Positions 24,738 to 31,854 of a DNA stretch of 64,000 bases are shown piece by piece; positions within the stretch are counted from its first letter, which is position 1, and each line of letters opens with the position of its first letter. Position numbers and translations under genes: made by a program. The stretch is from Oscillospiraceae bacterium (GTDB lineage Bacteria; Bacillota; Clostridia; Oscillospirales; CAG-272). Below the pieces are notes generated by a model. The model did no database searches. It was not told where the DNA came from and was given only the letters and a program-made list of their open reading frames with translations. Location of the stretch: positions 1-64,000 of the forward strand of contig SVTY01000006.1 in the NCBI GenBank assembly GCA_015063535.1, given 5' to 3'.

Positions 24738-25454
24738 ATGAGCAAAGAATTTTCTTGCGAGTATGCTATGAGTGCAGACGTTGAAAAAATGTGCGTCGTA
24801 GCAAAGGGACCCGATCACGGCCCCGCCCCCATTCCCGAAGAGGGCAAATGGGTTCAGGCAAAGCAGATCACCGACATTTCCGCATACACCCACGGTGTGG
24901 GCTGGTGTGCCCCTCAGCAGGGAGCTTGTAAGCTTTCGCTGAACGTGAAGAACGGGATCATCGAGGAGGCTCTGGTGGAGACCATCGGATGCTCCGGCAT
25001 GACCCACTCTGCCGCTATGGCAGCCGAGATCCTTCCCGGCAAGACACTGTTGGAGGCACTGAACACCGACCTTGTTTGTGATGCCATCAACACCGCAATG
25101 AGAGAGCTGTTCCTGCAGATCGTATACGGACGCAGTCAGTCTGCCTTCTCCGAGGGCGGATTGGTCATCGGTGCCGGTATGGAGGACTTGGGTAAGGGTG
25201 AGCGCTCCATGGTCGGTACGATGTACGGAACCAAGGCAAAGGGCGTTCGCTACCTGGAAATGACTGAGGGCTACTGCACCAGAATGGCATTGGACGCAGA
25301 CGATCAGGTGATCGGTTATGAGTTCGTGTCGCTGGGCAAGATGACCGACTTCATCAAGAAGGGCATGGAGCCGAATGAAGCGTATGAGAAGTCCAAGGGT
25401 ACCTACGGCAGATTTGCTGACGCCGTTAAGTACATCGATCCCCGTAAGGAATAA
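24738..25454 (+). CDS. NifU/IscU-like iron-sulfur scaffold protein
   Basis: 238 residues. The segment THGVGWCAPQQGACKLSLNVKNGIIEEALVETIGCSGM matches the plan of the IscU/NifU N-terminal scaffold, with Cys at WC, AC and GCSG as candidate cluster ligands; another Cys occurs in GYCTRM. It is longer than IscU (about 125 residues) because of a C-terminal extension. It lies 17 bases before the GGGtGRT gene, its usual partner in Clostridia, so it may build or carry a cluster for that protein. The role is inference. Confidence 0.78.
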   Translation: MSKEFSCEYAMSADVEKMCVVAKGPDHGPAPIPEEGKWVQAKQITDISAYTHGVGWCAPQQGACKLSLNVKNGIIEEALVETIGCSGMTHSAAMAAEILPGKTLLEALNTDLVCDAINTAMRELFLQIVYGRSQSAFSEGGLVIGAGMEDLGKGERSMVGTMYGTKAKGVRYLEMTEGYCTRMALDADDQVIGYEFVSLGKMTDFIKKGMEPNEAYEKSKGTYGRFADAVKYIDPRKE

Positions 25455-25471
25455 TCAGGAGGTACAGAGAT

Positions 25472-26470
25472 ATGGCACATTTTGAAGGTTATGAGAGACG
25501 TGAGGCGAAGATCCTCGCTGTCCTGAAGGAATATGGTATTTCCTCCATTGACGAGTGCAAGGAGATCTGCGACGCAAAGGGGATCGACCCCTATAAGATC
25601 ACCGAGGAGACTCAGCCCATCTGCTTCGAGAATGCCAAGTGGGCATATACCGTAGGCGCCGCCATCGCAATCAAGAAGGGTTGCACCAAGGCTGCCGACG
25701 CCGCTGCCGCTATCGGTATCGGCTTGCAGGCGTTCTGTATCCCCGGCTCCGTGGCAGAGAACCGCAAGGTTGGTCTGGGACACGGAAATCTGGGTGCAAT
25801 GCTTCTGTCCGAGGAGACCGAGTGCTTCTGCTTCCTGGCAGGTCACGAGTCCTTCGCTGCGGCTGAGGGTGCGATCAAGATCGCATTGAACGCAAACAAG
25901 GTTCGTGTAAAGCCCCTGCGAGTTATTCTGAACGGCTTGGGTAAGGATGCCGCTATGATCATTTCGAGAATCAACGGCTTTACCTATGTTCAGACGCAGT
26001 TTGACCCCTACACCGAGGAGGTTACCATTGTAAAGGAGACCGCATACTCCAACGGTGACAGAGCCAAGGTTCGTTGCTACGGCTCCGACAGCGTGCCGGA
26101 GGGCGTGGCAATCATGAGATTGGAGAACGTGGGCGTTTCCATTACCGGTAACTCCACCAACCCCACTCGCTTCCAGCACCCCGTGGCAGGTACCTACAAG
26201 AAGTGGTGTACCGAGAACGGTGTGAAGTACTTCTCCGTGGCATCGGGCGGCGGTACGGGTCGTACCCTGCACCCCGATAACATGGCGGCAGGTCCCGCTT
26301 CCTACGGTATGACCGATACGCTCGGAAGAATGCACGGCGACGCTCAGTTCGCAGGCTCCTCCTCCGTGCCCGCTCACGTAGAGATGATGGGACTCATCGG
26401 CGCGGGTAACAACCCCATGGTTGGTATGACGGTAGCGGTCGCTGTCGCAATTGAGGAAGCTTCCAAATAA
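25472..26470 (+). CDS. GGGtGRT protein
   Basis: 332 residues with the name-giving motif SGGGTGRTLHPDN near residue 270 and a long conserved tail (GMTDTLGRMHGDAQFAGSSS and VEMMGLIGAGNNPMVGM). The family is widespread in anaerobic Firmicutes and has no established function that I know of. Several Cys (ECKEICDAKG, CFCFLAGHE) could bind metal. The gene follows the NifU-like gene with AGGAGG. A cluster-dependent enzyme is a reasonable guess, not shown. Confidence 0.85.
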   Translation: MAHFEGYERREAKILAVLKEYGISSIDECKEICDAKGIDPYKITEETQPICFENAKWAYTVGAAIAIKKGCTKAADAAAAIGIGLQAFCIPGSVAENRKVGLGHGNLGAMLLSEETECFCFLAGHESFAAAEGAIKIALNANKVRVKPLRVILNGLGKDAAMIISRINGFTYVQTQFDPYTEEVTIVKETAYSNGDRAKVRCYGSDSVPEGVAIMRLENVGVSITGNSTNPTRFQHPVAGTYKKWCTENGVKYFSVASGGGTGRTLHPDNMAAGPASYGMTDTLGRMHGDAQFAGSSSVPAHVEMMGLIGAGNNPMVGMTVAVAVAIEEASK

Positions 26471-26486
26471 GCTTTTTGCGACCGCA

Positions 26487-26652
26487 ATGAATTGCCCTGA
26501 CGGGCATGGTTTGACAACCTTCGTTGTCATGAATTGGCTATCGCCATGAATTGCGCTACGGCGCATGCGAGGGCAATTCAATTCATGAAAGCATCAGCTT
26601 TCAAATCATGATGCGCAAGCATCAATTCATGCAATCGAAGATTGCAAATCAT
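26487..26652. repeat. Tandem mini-hairpin array with ATGAATT / AATTCAT linkers
   Basis: Seven perfect short hairpins follow one another: 26493-26506, 26512-26529, 26535-26546, 26552-26565, 26587-26602, 26610-26623 and 26631-26645. Loops are three or four bases (CTTC, TACG, ATCA, GCAA, GAA among them). They are separated by ATGAATT in the left half and by its complement AATTCAT or AAATCAT in the right half. A 10-bp outer stem (26489-26498 with 26570-26579) can enclose hairpins 2-4. It lies in the 3' region of the GGGtGRT gene. Confidence 0.85.
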
Positions 26653-26663
26653 AAATATAAAAT

Positions 26664-26710
26664 CGGACACATCATTTTGGGCGTTTGCCTTGGTGATGTG
26701 TCCGTTTTTA
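26664..26710 (+). terminator. Terminator downstream of the GGGtGRT operon
   Basis: CGGACACATCA pairs with TGATGTGTCCG around a G+T-rich loop and is followed by TTTTTATAG. Confidence 0.8.
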
Positions 26711-26724
26711 TAGTATCTTAATTA

Positions 26725-27627
26725 TTAAGAAGGTGTTATCGTTATCCAATCTGTCTTTGCTGTTTCTTGAATGTTGTAATTGTCAGCCAAGCTATATACG
26801 CTATCATTGGCAACCGTATTATCACTCAATTTTGAAGTGTATGTAATGTCGAAAGAATTATTTTCCCAAGAAATTTCGCCGTTGGGGGAAACGACAACAT
26901 CGTTAAGAATAAAGCAAACGTAGATATCTCCCGGATACGAGGTGTTGTTTTCACGGGTATAGGCATGGCATTTTGCAACTATTCTAAGGCTGTTATAAAA
27001 CGTTGTGTTGGGAGAGTTTATCTTTGTATCCTTTACCGTCAGCAAATATCCCTTGGAGGAGGTTACCGACTCCACCTTTTCGTAATGCCAGCTCGAACTT
27101 TGACCGCCGATTCCAAATAGCTTATTGGTGCTTCCCATTCGAGCGATCTCGGCAGTGACAAAATCGTGCAATTCACTTTCTATCAAGGTCGTGGGGACGG
27201 TGGAGCTTGCGCTGTAATAGGCAGGCATATTCGTGACCTCATAGGTCATGGTGTCGTTTTTCAGGGTAAAGGAATTTTTTGCCTGTTGAGACAGGGTGGC
27301 TGTAACGGTCACGGTTTCTTGATTGGCATAGAATTGCTTGTCGGTTTTATAAGTGACGGATGTGCGAATCTGTTCGCTGCACTCGGAATTGTCCAGCACC
27401 ACGCCACAGCGGGGAGAAATTCCTTCAAAGGTTACCTTCAAGCCCTCAAAGGCATCCAGTGTGGCTTTCGTGACGGCTTCCTGTGCGGATCCTGTTTGAT
27501 CGGAGGGCAGGCATAGGGTGGTATCGTTGCTGTCCGTAGAAGTATTCGTGCCACAGCCCACGAAAAGGAACGCTCCGATTAAAAGCAAGCAGACCAAAGC
27601 CAATAGGTTACGGTATTTCAATGTCAT
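26725..27627 (-). CDS. Lipoprotein of unknown function
   Basis: 300 residues starting at ATG 27627 after GGAGG. The lipoprotein signal ends VGC (Cys25), followed by a Ser/Thr/Asp linker. The rest is predicted mainly beta, with no motif that I recognise. It lies in the visibly more A+T-rich block 26700-29370 together with another lipoprotein and a small XRE regulator, which may have been acquired together. Convergent with the GGGtGRT operon. Confidence 0.6.
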   Translation of the reverse strand: MTLKYRNLLALVCLLLIGAFLFVGCGTNTSTDSNDTTLCLPSDQTGSAQEAVTKATLDAFEGLKVTFEGISPRCGVVLDNSECSEQIRTSVTYKTDKQFYANQETVTVTATLSQQAKNSFTLKNDTMTYEVTNMPAYYSASSTVPTTLIESELHDFVTAEIARMGSTNKLFGIGGQSSSWHYEKVESVTSSKGYLLTVKDTKINSPNTTFYNSLRIVAKCHAYTRENNTSYPGDIYVCFILNDVVVSPNGEISWENNSFDITYTSKLSDNTVANDSVYSLADNYNIQETAKTDWITITPS

Positions 27628-27746
27628 CCTCAAATTCCTCCCGATATTTGAAATGGAAAGTACTTTCACTTTCTTCTATTATACATCGTCTTTTATGCCG
27701 TGTCAAGAGAAAGTACAAAAAATTTATGGGAAATCGGACTGTATTT

Positions 27747-28913
27747 TTATGGATTCCATTCACCTAAGTTGTTATTGATTTGTGTAGTTGAATATCCGTA
27801 ATATCCGCATTCGACTGTTCCGTCTGAATATTCCAGCTTTATATAGGAGATTTCTAATTTTTTCATACTATCCAAATTGCTGTAATAAAATCCGTCGCCC
27901 AAATCGGTTCGTCCTCCGTTAATTCTTCCATTGGAAGCGATGGGACCTGTGACAGTCAAGGTTTTTGTTGCAATTACATCGCCAACACCATTGTAGCAAC
28001 GTATTTGGAAGGTGCAGTATTTAATTGTATTCGACGAATTGTTCGTAGCCTGCCAGTTAAAATACAAGTAAACATTGTCGTATTCATAAGAGAAGCCGTA
28101 TGTAGTGCCGGTTAAGGGGGCACTGATGCGTTCTCTCATATCTACGGAACAATCCTTTTTACACCGCGAGCAAACGCCAGTAATTTCCAAGTTGTGAGAG
28201 CCGATGGCATTTGATGTTTCTTCAAAATAACTGTGTGAGCAATTTCGGCAAGAATATTGAATACCGCCTGCGGTCTCACAGGAAGCATTTACAGTTGTGG
28301 TGGAATAAGAGTGACCGTTTGGCTCAATTTTGTCCTCATAGCTATGATCGCATAGTTTGTTTGTACAGCGGAAAATTTGACGACCTTCCGTGGTGCATCC
28401 TGCCGGCTGTATAACCTCTCCGTAATACGGATAGGAGTGTCCGGTTGCGGGAGTAGTCAAGGTGGATTTGACATAACCGCATGTTTCACATTGCTGTTCT
28501 TTTTTTCCCTCTTCGGTACAGGAAGGATCGGATATTTTTACCCATTTGTAGGATGAATGACCGCCGGCGGGGATGTTTCTACTCTGCATATCTCCGCATT
28601 TGCAATACCGCTGTTCCGTTCCATCCTCCGTACAGGTTGCCTGTTTTACCGTCTCCCATTCTTCATAGGAATGTACATGGGTGGTACCGTTGTTCGGAGC
28701 TTGTGTGTCTTGCGAGCTTGTTTCTTGCTCTTTGCTTCGTGTTTCTTCGTTGCTTTTGTCGGATTTTTCAGTCGATTTGCTTGCGTTAGAGTTTTGGCTG
28801 TAGGAAGGTGTTTCTTTCTGTTCGGTATCTTTTTGATCACAGGCTGTTAATAACAGGCAATAACATAAAACCAATAACAAAAGAGCAATTCCGATTTTAA
28901 TAATTTGTTTCAT
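27747..28913 (-). CDS. Lipoprotein with Cys-rich zinc-ribbon-like repeats
   Basis: 388 residues. Lipobox LTAC with Cys25, then a low-complexity Ser/Lys/Glu linker. Residues about 80-265 hold four to five repeats of the pattern ATCTEDG...CxxCG...GH (for example CKCG, CETCG, CRNC, CSRC), each with paired cysteines and a GHxY turn. Residues about 275-388 form a beta-sandwich-like C-terminal domain. Such Cys/His repeats are common in secreted clostridial proteins; metal binding is plausible but not shown. AAAGGAGAG precedes ATG 28913. Divergent from the XRE gene at 29067. Confidence 0.65.
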   Translation of the reverse strand: MKQIIKIGIALLLLVLCYCLLLTACDQKDTEQKETPSYSQNSNASKSTEKSDKSNEETRSKEQETSSQDTQAPNNGTTHVHSYEEWETVKQATCTEDGTEQRYCKCGDMQSRNIPAGGHSSYKWVKISDPSCTEEGKKEQQCETCGYVKSTLTTPATGHSYPYYGEVIQPAGCTTEGRQIFRCTNKLCDHSYEDKIEPNGHSYSTTTVNASCETAGGIQYSCRNCSHSYFEETSNAIGSHNLEITGVCSRCKKDCSVDMRERISAPLTGTTYGFSYEYDNVYLYFNWQATNNSSNTIKYCTFQIRCYNGVGDVIATKTLTVTGPIASNGRINGGRTDLGDGFYYSNLDSMKKLEISYIKLEYSDGTVECGYYGYSTTQINNNLGEWNP

Positions 28914-29066
28914 TTTTCTCTCCTTTTTTATATGAGCCATTATAAATGAACTCTTTTGTGATATAGTATATCATAAATAAAATCAAATGTCAACTGTTTT
29001 GATACTAAAAATCAACCAAAACGATACAAAAAGTGTGTAAACTATATTCATATAGGAGGTGTGAAT

Positions 29067-29366
29067 ATGGTTGATTTCGGAAATACCTTAAAAAAATTAA
29101 GACTGCAAGAGGGATATACTCAGCAGCAGTTGGCTGATAAGCTGGGAGTGACAAAATCGGTTATCAGCTATTATGAGCTTCAAGAACGGTATCCGTCACC
29201 CGATGTGTTAATCCGCATGGCGTATATTTTTCATGTTACCACCGACTATCTGTTGGGATTGACACATAAGGAGCTGGTAGATTTAGAGGGCTTGGATGAC
29301 GAGGATATCGTAACGGTGAAGCGAATGATTACCGCACTGCGGAGCAAAAATGAAAATCGGCAGTAA
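29067..29366 (+). CDS. XRE-family transcriptional regulator, small
   Basis: A 99-residue protein: a Cro/CI-type helix-turn-helix (about 5-62, YTQQQLADKLGVTKSVISYYELQ) and a short C-terminal tail. The start at 29067 follows AGGAGGT. It is divergent from the Cys-rich lipoprotein gene. The shared gap contains TTTTGATAC and AAACGATAC, 17-18 bases apart, possible operator half-sites. Confidence 0.82.
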   Translation: MVDFGNTLKKLRLQEGYTQQQLADKLGVTKSVISYYELQERYPSPDVLIRMAYIFHVTTDYLLGLTHKELVDLEGLDDEDIVTVKRMITALRSKNENRQ

Positions 29367-29374
29367 GCTACCGA

Positions 29375-29403
29375 TTGACAAAAATTTCAAAATATGGTAT
29401 AAT
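29375..29403 (+). promoter_or_regulatory. Promoter of the YigZ-family gene
   Basis: TTGACA (29375-29380), 17-base spacer, TATAAT (29398-29403). Confidence 0.75.
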
Positions 29404-29431
29404 AGTAAAAAAGCAGAGGGGAGGGAGATCG

Positions 29432-30064
29432 GTGAGCGGAGAATCCGAATTGTTCACCACACTTCGTCAGGAGGCGCATGTTGAGTTTGAAGAAAAGCGT
29501 TCGGTCTTTCTCGGACATGCCTTGCGGACGGATACCGAGGAGGAGGCGCAAGCCTTTATCAAGGCGTTACAAAAGCAATATCGGGATGCCACCCACAATG
29601 TCTTTGCCTATCTGATGCGTGGGGAGCTGATCGCCCGATATTCCGACGACGGAGAGCCCCAAGGAACGGCGGGGATGCCTGTGCTGGATGCCATTCGCAA
29701 GAGCGGTGTGCGGAATGCCTGTGTAGTGGTGACCCGCTATTTCGGCGGTACGCTGTTGGGTGCCGGGGGACTGGTGCGTTCCTATTCCCATGCGGCGTCG
29801 CTGGCACTGGAGGCGGCGGGGATCATCACCTATGAGCCATATGACGAATTTGAGCTCCGATGCGGCTATTCGGAATATCAAAAATATGCCGTTCTGTTGG
29901 AGAATGTGGGGGCTTTGGTGGACGATACCGCCTTTGAAGCTGATGTACGCATTCGCTATGCGGTGAAGCGGACGGCGGCAGAGAGCTTGATACAAAAAAT
30001 TACGGAAATGGGGTATGGACGGGATGTGCCGAACAAGACGGGGGAGCGTTTTGACTATCGGTAA
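29432..30064 (+). CDS. yigZ: YigZ/IMPACT family protein
   Basis: 210 residues from GTG 29432, which follows GGGGAGGGAGATCG. The N-terminal UPF0029/Impact domain has the DGEPQGTAGMPVL signature and VVVTRYFGGTLLGAGGLVRSYS; a ferredoxin-like C-terminal domain follows. Members are thought to act in translation or stress regulation, but no exact function is fixed. It overlaps the next lipoprotein gene by 14 bases. Confidence 0.88.
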   Translation: MSGESELFTTLRQEAHVEFEEKRSVFLGHALRTDTEEEAQAFIKALQKQYRDATHNVFAYLMRGELIARYSDDGEPQGTAGMPVLDAIRKSGVRNACVVVTRYFGGTLLGAGGLVRSYSHAASLALEAAGIITYEPYDEFELRCGYSEYQKYAVLLENVGALVDDTAFEADVRIRYAVKRTAAESLIQKITEMGYGRDVPNKTGERFDYR

Positions 30065-31595
30065 GCGCTTTGGCGCATGGCTCCTTTTGGGGGCTCTTTT
30101 TCTGACCCTGTCGGGCTGTGGCGCACAGGAGGCGGATTTCCCCTTTGAGGCGCTGTTGCCTGTGACCGACACCGAGAGCGAAGCGGCTTCCGAGGCAATA
30201 CCCGAGGAAAAGGGATATTACCGCATCATCGTTTCCGCCGATGCGTCCGCCGAGCTGTTGGCGGCGGCAAGGGCATTTGCCGCAAAGGTCGAGGATGCCA
30301 CCGATCGGCATGTCTATGTGGTATATGATGCCGATCTGCTCCCTTCGGAGAAGGCGGTGGATATTCTGTTGGGAGACGTCGGTCACGGAGTGGCGCAGAT
30401 GCTCCTCAAGGATCTGAAGGACGGAGAATATCTCTGCCGCATGCAGGAAGGAGTTATTGTGCTGGGCGGTCGAACCGATGCGGCGACCGTGGCGGCGATC
30501 GAACGGTTTTGTACCGAGTGGCTTCCGTATGCCTCCTCCGAGCTTCTGATGCGCCCCGACGGAGGTTTTTTGTATGATCTGCCCGAGGAAAAGGCGATCT
30601 TGCTGAACGGATATCCGCTGAGCGAGTATCGGGTGATCCTTCCCGACGATGCGCCTGCTGCTCTGCACAGGCTGTCCGAGGCGTTGCGGGATCGGCTTGC
30701 ACAGACGGATGGCTCGTTGCTGTCCATCGTGAGCCTTTCTGAGTACAACGGCAGTGGGCGGGGGATCTTTTTGGAGGTGACGGCAGATCCGTCACAGAGC
30801 GGTGTGGCGCACCTGATCCCTCGGGAAAAGGGGATCCTTCTGTGTGCGCCCGATCTGTTGGGTGTTTCGGTTGCCGTTCGCACGCTTTGCGAGGCTTTTT
30901 CGGAATCGGAGCAGTATGCGTTGAATGCATCCCACTCGGTTTCTTATGAGAAGCCGCAATACCGCATTGCCACCGTTTTGGCAAACCATGTGCTTCCCTT
31001 TGATACTCCGTCTGAGATAACGGCGGTGACCGCACCGATCACCGAGTACGGGGCGGATTGCGTATTGATCGGGGAGGTACCCGAGGACAGTGTAGATCGG
31101 CTCAACAATAATTTGTTGTCGGATTATGTAGGCTTGGAGCAGACTGCCGTGGACGGTACCGTGACGCCTGTTTATGCGAAAAGCGGAGCGGCGGAGGTGC
31201 TTTCCTCCAAGGGGAAGGTGGGTGAGCTTTCGATGACGGTCTGCCGTGTAGGGAAAGGGGATGCCGCATTTCTGCTGATTGGACTCAGCGGCAGTGTGAC
31301 CGAGACACGGGCGCTCACCCTGTCCTCCGAGCTTGCCCAGAGCGGGCTCCCCGTGATGATCCTTTTGCATACGGAGCATACAGGCGGCTCTGTCACGCTC
31401 TCGCTGCAGGAGCATGCCGCCGAGACGTATCTGTCCAAAACCTATACGGTGCGGAATCACACCTATACCGTTACCTGTTACGGCACAGCCAATGCCTTTT
31501 GCGTGACGGAGGGGAATGCCGACGACAGCGGCGGATATCGGGATGTCGGAATCGAGCGAGTGTCGGTGCTTGAAACCAAAAAAGCAGAGAGCTGA
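30051..31595 (+). CDS. Lipoprotein of unknown function
   Basis: 514 residues if translated from TTG 30051, which has GGGGAG four bases upstream and gives a clean lipoprotein signal (LSGC, Cys23); a further upstream ATG (30024) would give a longer, odd N-terminus. The body has repeated alternating hydrophobic blocks (AAARAFAAKVEDAT, VDILLGDV, GVIVLGG) resembling the N-terminal domain found in some clostridial glycan-related lipoproteins, and a C-terminal half (CVLIGEVPEDSV...) that may be phosphoesterase-like. No catalytic motif is clear. It is translationally coupled to yigZ. Confidence 0.55.
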   Translation: MTIGKRFGAWLLLGALFLTLSGCGAQEADFPFEALLPVTDTESEAASEAIPEEKGYYRIIVSADASAELLAAARAFAAKVEDATDRHVYVVYDADLLPSEKAVDILLGDVGHGVAQMLLKDLKDGEYLCRMQEGVIVLGGRTDAATVAAIERFCTEWLPYASSELLMRPDGGFLYDLPEEKAILLNGYPLSEYRVILPDDAPAALHRLSEALRDRLAQTDGSLLSIVSLSEYNGSGRGIFLEVTADPSQSGVAHLIPREKGILLCAPDLLGVSVAVRTLCEAFSESEQYALNASHSVSYEKPQYRIATVLANHVLPFDTPSEITAVTAPITEYGADCVLIGEVPEDSVDRLNNNLLSDYVGLEQTAVDGTVTPVYAKSGAAEVLSSKGKVGELSMTVCRVGKGDAAFLLIGLSGSVTETRALTLSSELAQSGLPVMILLHTEHTGGSVTLSLQEHAAETYLSKTYTVRNHTYTVTCYGTANAFCVTEGNADDSGGYRDVGIERVSVLETKKAES

Positions 31596-31622
31596 GTCAC
31601 ACTCAGCCCTCTGCTTTCTTTG
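31580..31622. terminator. Bidirectional terminator, overlapping the lipoprotein 3' end
   Basis: AAAGCAGAG and GCTGAG pair with CTCAGC and CTCTGCTTT around a short loop. It serves both the plus-strand lipoprotein gene and the minus-strand rubredoxin gene. Confidence 0.75.
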
Positions 31623-31628
31623 TTTTGC

Positions 31629-31787
31629 TTACTGCTCGGAAAAATTATCCTTGCCGACGCCGCAGAGCGGGCAGACAAAGTCCTCGGGCAGCTCCTCAAA
31701 TTTCGTTCCTGCGGCAATGCCGTTGTCGGGGTCGCCCACCGCTTCGTCATATTCCCAGCCGCATACATCGCATACATACTTTTTCAT
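31629..31787 (-). CDS. Rubredoxin
   Basis: A 52-residue rubredoxin reading [19 protein letters not shown]... with iron-binding Cys pairs CDVCG and CPLCG and the [11 protein letters not shown] signature. It carries one electron on an Fe(Cys)4 centre. It lies 67 bases downstream of the flavodiiron gene on the same strand and probably supplies electrons for oxygen or peroxide reduction. GGAGATCAATT precedes its ATG. Confidence 0.96.
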   Translation of the reverse strand: MKKYVCDVCGWEYDEAVGDPDNGIAAGTKFEELPEDFVCPLCGVGKDNFSEQ

Positions 31788-31798
31788 AATTGATCTCC

Positions 31799-31846
31799 TT
31801 TTTTGAATGATTGAATTTTAATTTTTTTGAATGATTGAATTTTAAT
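31799..31846. repeat. Two-copy tandem repeat of about 23-24 bases
   Basis: TTTTTTGAATGATTGAATTTTAA occurs twice in a row in the gap between rubredoxin and the flavodiiron gene, followed by a partial third unit. It is A+T-rich and could be replication slippage. Confidence 0.8.
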
Positions 31847-31854
31847 TATTGAAA

